Below are positions 43,640 through 51,963 of a DNA stretch of 64,000 bases, piece by piece. The position numbers and the translations under genes were made by a program. This stretch comes from Conchocele bisecta (taxonomy: Eukaryota; Mollusca; Bivalvia; Lucinida; Thyasiridae), in the NCBI GenBank assembly GCA_029237695.1, contig CM055272.1, positions 15,674,042 through 15,738,041 of the forward strand, written 5' to 3'. Below the pieces are notes generated by a model that was not told the DNA's origin, did not search any database, and was given only the letters and a program-made list of their open reading frames with translations. How positions within the stretch are numbered: the stretch's first letter is position 1; every line of letters begins with the position of its first letter.

Positions 43640-43860
43640 ATAAATTAATATGACAACAAAAAGGTTTACTTTCTGCGACGTTTTCCGGACATATTCCGAC
43701 ACCTTACGGAATTTAATGAGGGCCTTCCACGAGTTAGGTCCCCGGAATAAGAATTGAGACTGCATTAAATGAGAGTTCCCTCCCCGGAATAAAACATGAT
43801 GTTTCTTACTGATAAGTCTGTAGTTGGTGGGGACTAGTGAGTAGTGAACACTGTTAATTG
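43640..43860 (-). pseudogene. Possible LINE reverse-transcriptase C-terminal remnant
   Basis: The minus-strand frame reads NYRLISKKHHVLF, then QFLFRGPNSWKALIKFRKVS and EYVRKTSQK. F-x-F-x-GP-x-x-W followed by a short helix and a basic tail is the pattern at the end of many non-LTR reverse-transcriptase ORFs (family knowledge). No catalytic domain is present. It could also be chance. Confidence 0.35.
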
Positions 43861-44163
43861 CAACATATTTCTTAATAAGTTTGTGTATTTATTACTTGGT
43901 GATTGCAATTGAACAAGTTTGCGCAGTGCATTTCAAACATTTTAAACGAGCACATAATTAAAAGAATGACACATACCCCCATACAATTATAACGTGTAAG
44001 TAGTCAGTTGTGAATACAAAGGACAATGGTCACATATCATAATAATAAATCTAATGTGTCAGTATGATGCATGCAATTAGAAGTGTAACATTCAACTAGC
44101 TAATTATTAACGTCATGCATGTAGTTAAATGAATAACACATAGGACAATACGAGGACAATACG

Positions 44164-44365
44164 AGTAGTCAATAGTCATTACAAAGGATACACGTACTTA
44201 TACACATGTCACATGGACCAGTAATTAAACGAATGTAATAGTAAGTACAAATGATACAACAGTACACATGCCACATGGAACAGTAATTGAACACATGTGA
44301 TGTCAATTGTAAGTAAGCACAAGTGAGTACACAGGATTTAATTATTGCAGAAATATTGTTCCATA
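44164..44365 (-). repeat. Right terminal inverted repeat
   Basis: Complement of 30188-30385. The subterminal sequence 43930-44163 holds further CAATAGTCATT/AGTAGTCAGTTG motifs, loosely mirrored at 30390-30600. Confidence 0.85.
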
Positions 44366-44371
44366 GTTGTC

Positions 44372-45493
44372 GTCGATAGCGATTTAACGTACTGATCTGG
44401 TCTTAATTTATTGTCAACTTTCAACGCCATTTACAGAATATATGGTTAATTTTGGAAATAAATAATGGCAAATTACGATGACGTCTGCTCTGAAATATCT
44501 GTCAACATGCGGACGTAATTTTTAGGAAATCGATTATATTTTAAGGCTACATCTGTGACTAATTACGAATTTATGTATGGTCTTTGGCTACACCCGACAC
44601 ATTACACAGATCTAGTTGTAAATACACGTCGCTTTGTGTGGGGAAAAAATCGATAATGCGTAGTTGTGTGTGACGAAGTGTTGATCTGATGACACCACAC
44701 AGCTGTGACCCTTAGGCAATGTTTTGAAATTGACGTGTCGTTTTGATGTGTGCCGCAACACCTCACTGTCGGAGACAACATGACAATTAACGATATACTC
44801 TCGATTATACACAGATCTATTAGACGGCTGGTTATTTAAAATAAAGAGTAGTTCAGTACACCTTCGCCGATATTGTTTTAAAAAATCAGTAATTTTTTTT
44901 CCGTAAATGGTGTTGAAAATTGACAAAATATATAGCCGCATTTCTCCGATATTCGTTTAGAAAATCACCAATATTTTCTGTAAATGGTGTTGATACAAAA
45001 TGCAGCGTTCACGCGGAATTCAAATAAAATACAAAATAATAATTTAATAAATAGACGCCGATGGCTACTGTGTTTGCGTAATGCCAGTGCATTCTGGTCG
45101 TGGTAGCCACAGGCGCAGTTCGAACAGTGTTGTGAGCAGATGGAGGACAATAATTATTTCAAATTCATAAAAAAATGTTTACTGTCCGAAAATTAATTAA
45201 TTGTGACAGCCAAAAAAAAAAGATTTTGGGACAGTAAAACATTATATGGTATAGACAGTATAGACAGTACCTCAAACTTAAAAAAACAGTAACAAACTGT
45301 CTGTGTATATATTACTTAAACTTAAAACATCAGTAACAAACTGTCTGTGTATATATTACTTAAAGACAGACACTTTAATTGTTGGTAAGTTTCTATCAAT
45401 TTATAGGTATTTTTATTAAAATCATAAAATTGTGAAAATATTAAAAAATATTAAAATCACAAAAATAATATATATGGAGAATTTTTTTTTATA
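44372..45493. other. Intron sequence right of the element
   Basis: No exon was found. A 49-bp direct repeat (TAAAACATCAGTAACAAACT then GTCTGTGTATATATTACTTA) occurs at about 45275 and 45322. Confidence 0.5.
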
Positions 45494-45580
45494 GCACGTC
45501 GAGGGTTGAAACCCCGACCCTTTCGGGAATCGGTAATTAAATCATTGAAGTCGGCGACCTTAACCTCACGACTGTTGTGC
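45494..45580 (-). tRNA. tRNA-like sequence, probably a pseudogene or SINE head
   Basis: The minus strand has GCAC...GTGC ends, TGAGGTTAAGGTCG (A-box-like), GACTTCAATG in the anticodon position, a variable-arm-like hairpin ATTCCCGAAAGGGT and GGGTTTCAACCC (B-box and T-arm). The long variable region suggests a Ser/Leu type. The acceptor stem pairs for only four bases, so a working tRNA is unlikely. Confidence 0.35.
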
Positions 45581-45889
45581 CATTTATGACAATCACAATT
45601 ATACAGAAGTGCTATCAGTATTACGCCACCATTTGAACGTAATAATTATTAAATTATTTGCAACTCCATCTACAACAATACCGTTACAGAGATACGCTAT
45701 TGAAACAACATGTATTAGTACCCATAACATAACAAAGTAATGTATCATTATATATCACAGGAGATAGCTTAAAACTATATATCCTAATCATAAACAGAAC
45801 AATCCGCTTGGCTCGCATGAAAATAGTTCGCGTGATATTGATTATCTCCCTTGCCGAAAGTAGTTCAGTGATTTATTAATTCCAAATAA

Positions 45890-46098
45890 GACGTGTTTGC
45901 GTAATGCTTATCGGCTTTGCGATCAGTGTAGTTCCAGATCAGGATCTGCACTGTTCGCCATTCCATCAATAAAACACCCGTTATGCTCCTAACACACATA
46001 TAGATCGCTACCAGGCTACACTGGTGTGCTATTTGATCAGGATCTATGCTGGCCACAAATCCCAAAAGCCACATTTCTCCAGTAACAACCTCAAATAG
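45890..46098. mobile_element. F3 MITE copy
   Basis: From TGCTTATCGGCTTTGCGATC to AGCCACATTTCTCCAGTAAC. It ends about 100 bp before exon 5. Confidence 0.72.
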
Positions 46099-46201
46099 AA
46101 AATCCTACGCGTTTCCTGGCGTTGCATGATGCAGTTGAAATCAACGGACACCGGCATGCTATCCTCTATGTATCATAACGCCTCCACCCACTCCAACACA
46201 G

Positions 46202-46612
46202 CCAAGCCTGTGATGCTGCACCCAGCCGACCTGAGGAGAGCCGGTCCGCTACTGGAAACGCGAATACGGGCGTCGTCCAACTGCCGTGTACCGTTCGCCA
46301 TCTACCAACCGCCGGCCACGTCGATCCCCGTACCACCGACGCGAACTACCATTCAAACCGCGGAACAGGAGCCGCGCCTTGGTAAACCCAAAACAAGCGA
46401 TGCGGATGGTCAGGGACCGTCACTTGGGAAAACAGAGTTTGTTGTGTCCGCGGACCGCTCAGCTGGCATCGTAGACGCGTCTAGGAGCGGTAGTAATTGC
46501 ATGGGTGGCGACAGACGTCCATCAGCATGTGTTAGACTGTCGTCGTCGGCACAGCCGCCCATAGGTCCGCCAGTTTGTGCACGTGGGAGACCTCCAAAGC
46601 GCAGCAATACAC
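46202..46612 (+). CDS. SOX30: SOX30-like exon 5
   Basis: 411-nt exon with acceptor CCACTCCAACACAG (pyrimidine-rich) in phase 1 and donor CAC/GTACGT in phase 1 (residues 476-613). It is Pro/Arg/Ser-rich and ends CARGRPPKRSNT, which includes an AT-hook-like GRPPKR. G+C content is well above the flanks. An upstream ATG at 46126 keeps the frame open but would need a phase-0 entry, so I prefer the internal acceptor. A second donor 3 bases later (GTGTTT, phase 2) would allow direct joining to exon 7. Confidence 0.65.
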
Positions 46613-46715
46613 GTACGTGTTTATTTGTCATACTAGTTGCCGAGCGGGGTCCGATAGTGCAGTCGGTAAATTCATGGCAACATTTATTTCTCTGAACTTC
46701 GGCTGGTTTTTAAAC

Positions 46716-47105
46716 CAAGGTGCATGATCACGTGGTTACAACAACAACAACGTCGCCCACTCCAAAGTAAGTATTATTTGATATTTTCCTTAATATGCAA
46801 CTAATTTTGATGAAATATGGCGCAGCAAACGCTCTTCATGAGCTGCATTTGGTGGTCTAGGGAGTTTGGCACAGACTTATGTCGTTTATGCGAAGAATCG
46901 ATTTCCGTGTCGGTGACACGGAAATCGATTCTTCGCAAAAACGACAGAAGTTTGGGCGAAAATAAAGAGACCACCAAATGCAGCTTAACAAGACGCGTTT
47001 GATGCGCCATATTACATCAAAATCCGTTAGGTAATAAGGACACTATAAAAGAATACGTACTTTGAATCGGTACTTGCTGTTAGTACCACGTGATCATACA
47101 CCTTG
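46716..47105. mobile_element. F2 MITE, copy 4
   Basis: Complete; it lies 104 bp past exon 5. The hairpin CGATTTCCGTGTCGGTGACA then CGGAAATCG is perfect. Confidence 0.88.
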
Positions 47106-47429
47106 TAAACATACATGTAATTAGAATGCTTTAGACAGCAATTTGTTCATTCTACTGCAATTATATCCAAGTATATATGTAAGACTTAAATCGGGGGTCA
47201 GTCCCATAACGTGGGCTAATCCCAGAATGGGAGTCATTTTTTTCCCAGAACGGGGGTTAATTCTGCACGTTCCGTACGAGCTTGCGCATCCACACGGTCT
47301 GGTTATATAGCCTACAGTGTTTGCCATTCAGTCACTTAGCAATACCGTTTCTCAGAACGATTACATCCCAATATGGCGACGTGAATATACAATGTACTCA
47401 CGTTGACATACTAACCAAAGATCCACAGC

Positions 47430-47646
47430 TGGGGCCCGTTTCACTAAACATCGTGCGACTAAAATGTTCGTAAGTGCAAATTTAGAATCGTCTGGAAATT
47501 TCAATTTGTGGATTTACATTTATTGAGCATAGGCTGCATTTGCAGCCTATGATCAATAAATGTAAATCCAATACTTGTTTACAAGAAAATATAATTTTGC
47601 ACTTACGAACATTTTAGTCGTACGAAGTTTAGTGAAACAGCCTCCA
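47430..47646. mobile_element. F4 MITE copy
   Basis: The ends CTGGGGCCCGTTTCACTAAA and TTAGTGAAACAGCC are both present. The centre is ATAGGCTGCATTTGCAGCCTAT. Confidence 0.82.
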
Positions 47647-47869
47647 GATGGCATACGCTCACCAAGAGCGGTATTGGTCAGCAACTCAATAAGCGCTTCT
47701 TCGACATAATTGATCATATGTGGCATTGGCTGAAAAAAACAAAACAACATGGATTCTGGCATTTATGTCGAGTGTTGATATTCTCGGTATGCATCTGTGA
47801 ACACCAGTTATTTTAAGGGGGAACCGAAATTGTCGTCTGCTGTTTCATATTTTGTCTTTTTTTTCTCAC

Positions 47870-47990
47870 AATAAAAACAGGTTTCACAGCACTTTATAAT
47901 CATTCCATGGGAAATGATTCTAAAGTACTGTACAACCATGCGTTGATGAGAAAAATATAACTTAAATAGCAGACGATAAAATAAAATCGA
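47870..47990. repeat. Hairpin of the AATGATTCTAAAGT family
   Basis: CAGCACTTTATAATCATTCC and GGAAATGATTCTAAAGTACT flank ATGGG. It is preceded and followed by sequence shared with 6840-6900 (GATGAGAAAAATATAACTTA). Confidence 0.7.
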
Positions 47991-48023
47991 ATGCAGCTTT
48001 GTAAGATTTAATGTTCCATTTAG

Positions 48024-48681
48024 ATTTCCAAACTGCGGTCGGACGGACGGTCCCGCGTGGTCCCGGCCCGACACACACAGTGGGGCCAGCGCGGCTCGAT
48101 GAACGGGGGATCGCCATCGACTCCGTGGCACCAACACTGTCAGCACGACAGACTGTCCCGTCAGCGGTAGCAACGCGGCCATTGGGACAAACGGCCCTGT
48201 CAGCGGTACCAACGCGGTCAGTGGAACAGATTGCCCAGCCAGCGGTACCAACGCGGCCAATGGGACAAACGGACTTGCCAGCGGTACCAACACGGTTAGT
48301 GGGACAGATTGCCCCGCCAGCGGTACCAACGCGGCCAGTGGGACAAACGGCCCTGTCAGCGGTACCAACGCGGTCAGTGGGACAGATTGCCCCGCCAGCG
48401 GTACCAACGCGGCCAGTGGGACAAACGGCCCCGCCAGCGGTACCAACGCGGCCACTGGGACAAACGGCCCCACCAGCGGTACCAACGCGGCCAGTGAGAC
48501 AAACGGCCCTGCCAGCGGTACCAACACGGTCAGTGGGACAGATAGTCGACACGCTTGATCCAATACAAATCCAACCAGTCGCCCCAAACACACCAGCAGT
48601 TAACACAGAAAGGGCAGTGGGTGAAGTCAACACGGACGCTGGAACAGCTGAAATACAACAGGACTCGCCAGTGCTACCGAT
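48024..48681 (+). CDS. SOX30: SOX30-like exon 6 (minisatellite exon, tentative)
   Basis: The frame is open from an acceptor CCATTTAG (phase 1) to a possible donor CCGAT/GTATAC (phase 2), 658 nt. These phases are what exon 5 (leaves in 1) and exon 7 (enters in 2) require. The centre (48149-48538) is ten tandem 13-residue repeats of QTAPPAVPTRPVG type. Before it comes a Gly/Pro-rich lead (GRTVPRGPGPTHTVGPAR). Because the unit is 39 bp, other frames on both strands are also open (minus-strand frames of 261 and 250 codons), so openness alone is weak evidence. The splice sites are moderate. Confidence 0.4.
48149..48538. repeat. 39-bp minisatellite, ten units
   Basis: The unit contains GGTACCAACGCGGCCAGTGG then GACAAACGGCCCCGCCA. 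Units alternate between AACGG and GATTG types, suggesting a 78-bp higher-order period. It is G+C-rich in AT-rich surroundings. Confidence 0.92.
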
Positions 48682-48734
48682 GTATACATTATTCTGACAT
48701 ATAGGAACAAACATGCAACCCGCTTATTCTGTCA

Positions 48735-49050
48735 CAATTAACTATTTTGTTCACTGACCGTTTTAATGTGCTAACCTGGCAAATTGTTAACTGATCATTC
48801 CAAGGCGGTAACATGCAAAATTGTCCACTGACCGTTCTAAGGCGGTAATCCGGCAAGCTTAGTTATTACCCGACTGTTCCAAGACAGTAAACTTGCAAAT
48901 TATTGACCGACCGTTCCAAGGCGGTAACCTGCCAAATTGTTCTGATCTTTCTAAGACGGTAACATGGCAAATTGTTTATGACCGTTCATATGCGGTAACC
49001 TGCCAATTGTCCACTGACCGTTCCAAGGCGATAACCTAGCAAACTCTTCA
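48735..49050 (+). repeat. Diverged minisatellite, about 35-40-bp unit
   Basis: About eight units of CTGACCGTTCCAAGGCGGTA then ACCTGCCAAATTG. It is intronic in the model and unrelated to the 39-bp repeat. Confidence 0.85.
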
Positions 49051-49265
49051 CTGACGTATGAAATTTGAATTCACAATTCCACACAAGGCCTGAATTTTTG
49101 TCAACTTTTGTGTCATTTGCGGAAAATATGGTATTTCCTCGGTCAAAAAACAGCAATGCGATAAGATGCATAATTCCAAAATCAGGCTCAAATATTGTTT
49201 TGTTATTTACAAAATGAAAACACTTTTTCCAATGATACACTTTTCATTATAAACTTTTCTTGCAG

Positions 49266-49366
49266 AACTCCTAAACACGATGGTAACGATGACTGGGCCG
49301 ACGAAAAATCTGACAATTTGTGGCCATTTCCTTTCTCCGAGTATCCATCCGATTCATGGCTAGAAG
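49266..49366 (+). CDS. SOX30: SOX30-like exon 7
   Basis: 101-nt exon, acceptor TTTTCTTGCAG, donor GAAG/GTGAGA (strong), entering phase 2 and leaving phase 1 (residues 832-866). It is acidic and aromatic: DGNDDWADEKSDNLWPFPF, then YPSDSWLE. The composition looks like an activation or interaction segment; no named domain. Confidence 0.62.
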
Positions 49367-49439
49367 GTGAGACCTATTTCATACGGAACCCCGGCCCTGT
49401 TAAAACATGGACCTTACGACATAACGGTATGCGATCAGG

Positions 49440-49500
49440 GTTGTCCCAGATCAGCCTGCGCTTCCGCAGTCTGATCTGGGCCTACGCCGTTCGCCACTGA
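49440..49500. mobile_element. F3 fragment
   Basis: GTCCCAGATCAGCCTGCGCT then TCCGCAGTCTGATCTGGGCC is the inner arm of F3 only. Confidence 0.55.
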
Positions 49501-49726
49501 AATGTGTGTCGTACTTTCAGTAGGGTCATTCTTTGCCGATAATGTATGTTCATGATGGCAAAGCACACAAACCGAGGACCTCCTAGTGTGTCTGTTTTAG
49601 AGAAAGAAGTGAATGTGCTTAATGTCGCAGAAACAGCTCAGTCCTATAGAGGTGGTACCACAGTTTCAAATCTCATCCGACAGACCAGTGGGATAGAAAT
49701 GTTATGCAAGGACTTTTCACCTCTAG

Positions 49727-50000
49727 GACGAGTTTGATCTCACAACCTCTGTTATAGAAGTCCAATGCCATATTCCCTAGGCTATGGCCCATCCCTATGG
49801 TGAGGATTGAACTCACAACCTCCGGTATTGAAATCCATTGTCATATCCCTAGACTATGGCCCATCCCTATGGTGAGGATTGAACTCACAACCTCTGCTAT
49901 AAAAGTCCATTGCCATATCCATATACTATGGCCCATCCGTATGGTGAGGATTGAACTCACAACCTCCGGTATTAAGTTCATTGCCATATCCCTAGACCAC
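49727..50000 (+). repeat. About 64-bp tandem repeat, four units
   Basis: Units contain GAGGATTGAACTCACAACCT and CATATCCCTAGACTATGGCC. The complement GTTGTGAGTTCAATCCTCA resembles a tRNA T-arm, so the array may have started from a tRNA-like sequence. Confidence 0.8.
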
Positions 50001-50129
50001 AACCCATTGCTACGGTTTAGCGAAGTTCCACTGTACATGGACCCCCTAGGGCGTCCAGTTTACGGTGTTACACTGTGCATGGACCTCCCAGGGTGTCCGG
50101 TTCCGCTATAGCGCATGTTTGTGTTTCAG

Positions 50130-50247
50130 AAGACAAGCACAGGGCGATGTTTTGCGATTTACTGGACGCCGATGACCCGTTTTTCTACGACTCGGACTGC
50201 CTCTACTCCGACTTATACCCTGGTGGCTTACATCTGGATATACCCAG
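50130..50247 (+). CDS. SOX30: SOX30-like exon 8
   Basis: 118-nt exon, acceptor TGTGTTTCAG, donor CCCAG/GTAGGG, phase 1 in and 2 out (residues 866-905). It is a strongly acidic, aromatic stretch: FCDLLDADDPFFYDSDCLYS, then DLYPGGLHLDIP. This is the type of sequence expected of a transactivation or co-factor-binding motif. It is the most distinctive non-HMG part of the protein. Confidence 0.65.
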
Positions 50248-50266
50248 GTAGGGAACTGTTTCTACA

Positions 50267-50345
50267 ATAAGTACAATGGAACCTCTCTAAACCGGACACC
50301 CTGGGAGGTCCCCAGGGTGTCCGGTTTAAATAGGTTTCACTGTAA
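50267..50345. mobile_element. pogo/Tigger-like palindromic MITE
   Basis: GGAACCTCTCTAAACCGGAC then ACCCTGGGAGG, mirrored. It is better preserved than the copy at 2449. Related fragments lie at 50018-50110 just before exon 8. Confidence 0.55.
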
Positions 50346-51130
50346 AAGATGGCAGATGACTACTTCAAGACACGCGTGAGTGGTTTGTGATCACGAACAG
50401 ACATTAACATCGCAGATAAAGGGTAATTAAAGCTATCAAGATTAGGCACAACTAACCTTTCTCTGTGTCTTGTTTAGAGAGATTCCACGGTACATGTACA
50501 TGAGAAACAAGAAATCAGTAACACTGATCGAGGATGTGCCCGTCAAAATATAATTAATTTGACCTTGACCTTGAGCGTAGGTGCCGGCCGCATGGGAGGG
50601 CTATAGAATGAACATATGGATAACAAATAAGTTTGTGAAGTTTCAAGGCAATCCGACCTATGAACATAATTAAAGAAAGGCAATCAAAGCACATTTGCCA
50701 ATTCAGGGCTTCTAAAATTTTCAGTTTGTCGGTTCTGGACCGAATTTTGACCGATTGAGATTTGAAAACTAGTCTTAAAAATCGGTCCAGAAAAAAATAG
50801 CAATCAGCTCTATTTTGGTATCAACCGTGTAAATTTACCGATTTTGACACTAAGTAATCCCCATTTTATGACACACATCTGGGGCATATCCGTGTTAAAA
50901 CATTGTCGGTTTTTTTCTTAACACGCGCGTGGTAATTGGGACAGGTGTAGGTCTTGATCGGTTGATGGCATGTATATTTTTCTGATAGTCCCGTTTGGAT
51001 ATTACACATATCATGGATCTCTTGACCGTGTCCTGTAATTCTTAAGCCATTGTTCACGGTCGTGGTCTACTACTTATTCACAAATGAATGGGTCAGTGGA
51101 ATAAGGGTTCAACTCCATAAGGGAGGTATA

Positions 51131-51378
51131 CTGGGGCCCGTTTTACTAAGCTTCGTACAACTAAAATATTCGTAAGTGAAAATTTAGAATCGTCTGGAAA
51201 TTTCAATTCATGAATTTACATTTATTGAGCATAGGCTGCATAGGCAGCCTATGCTAAATAAATGTAAATCCAATAATTGTTTACAAGAAAACAGTGTTAA
51301 TGTGAAATTTACAGCCTACCATAATTCCGCACTTACGAACATTTTAGTCGTATGAAGTTTAATGAAACGGCCCCCAGT
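51131..51378. mobile_element. F4 MITE copy
   Basis: The ends CTGGGGCCCGTTTTACTAAG and AATGAAACGGCCCCCAG are intact. Confidence 0.85.
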
Positions 51379-51545
51379 TTATTTAGTCAGGTGTTTATAC
51401 TGTTTATTTAGTCAGGTGTTTATACTGTTTATTTAGCCAGGTGTTTATACTGTTTATTTTATTGTTTATTTAGCCAGGTGTTTATATTGTTTATTATACT
51501 GTTTATTTAGCCATGTGTTTGTTATACTGTTTACTTAGCCAGGTG
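51379..51545 (+). repeat. 26-bp tandem repeat
   Basis: About six units of TTTATTTAGTCAGGTGTTTA then TACTG. The last unit runs into the left arm of the foldback at 51536-51690 (CCAGGTGAACTGATTATCGT), whose right arm ends GCACCTGGTTAAATAAAC. Confidence 0.85.
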
Positions 51546-51963
51546 AACTGATTATCGTAAAATAATGCAAGAGTGATTGGGTCTTTACGCTAAAGTGAGC
51601 ATAGCAAACCGAGTTTGTTTAGCGGTAGGACCCAATCACGAGGGCATTATTTTAAGATAATCAGCGCACCTGGTTAAATAAACATTTTCTTACATTCCAC
51701 TCATGATTGTTTGTATAAAGACAAAGCGAATCAAGCGTAAAATATGGTCAAGATATATGCAAATTAATTTCTCGTGGCGGGTCGTACTGACGTCGACTGT
51801 CTCGCGATTCAGAGGGTGTGTCCGAGAAAATGATTTCATTGGTCGAAGAAAACACGCCATTGCGACGTTACTGACGTTATTTCTCCATATATGGTAAAGT
51901 CGAGAGCGGGTAAACTACTGCCGTTAGATTTCTGTAAACTACTTGCTGAAATGTGTCTTGCAG

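Larger units (their letters stand above)
30188..44365. mobile_element. 14.2-kb element with 200-bp TIRs and 6-bp target duplication
   Basis: The termini are inverted and nearly identical: TATGGAACAATATTTCTGCA at 30188 and its complement ending at 44365. They are flanked directly by GTTGTC on both sides (30182-30187 and 44366-44371). The two arms differ by two substitutions and a 4-base indel over about 200 bp, so the insertion is young. A 6-bp duplication and a length above 10 kb fit Maverick/Polinton elements (known for 6-bp duplications), but the few coding remnants inside are not Polinton genes and no integrase or polymerase was found. It could be a non-autonomous relative or another superfamily. 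Several repeats inside are later insertions. Confidence 0.75.
28564..46201 (+). other. Intron 4 (17.6 kb) hosting a large element
   Basis: It starts with F2 at 28623. About 1.1 kb without recognised repeats follows (29050-30187), then the 14.2-kb inverted-repeat element (30188-44365) and about 1.8 kb with a tRNA-like sequence and an F3 copy. Additional small exons of the gene in this interval cannot be excluded. Confidence 0.6.
50248..51963 (+). other. Intron 8
   Basis: It contains a pogo-like palindrome (50267-50345), F4 at 51131, a 26-bp tandem repeat and a foldback at 51536. No coding frame is recognised. Confidence 0.6.

Noticed and set aside
30188..44365. Firm call of a Polinton/Maverick
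   Set aside because: Length, inverted ends and the 6-bp duplication fit, but no Polinton gene was recognised, so only the structural call is kept.
45494..45580. Functional tRNA gene
   Set aside because: Only a four-base acceptor stem pairs and the D-arm is poor; kept as a tRNA-like sequence of low confidence.
46126..46201. ATG 46126 as the start of a separate gene
   Set aside because: The frame is open, but a pyrimidine-rich acceptor at 46201 in the phase required by exon 4 explains the coding part better. A separate gene start remains a minor possibility.
47808..48714. Minus-strand open frames of 261 and 250 codons over the minisatellite
   Set aside because: The 39-bp repeat has no stops in several frames, so long frames arise on both strands automatically. 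No domain, splice context or neighbouring exon supports the minus strand.
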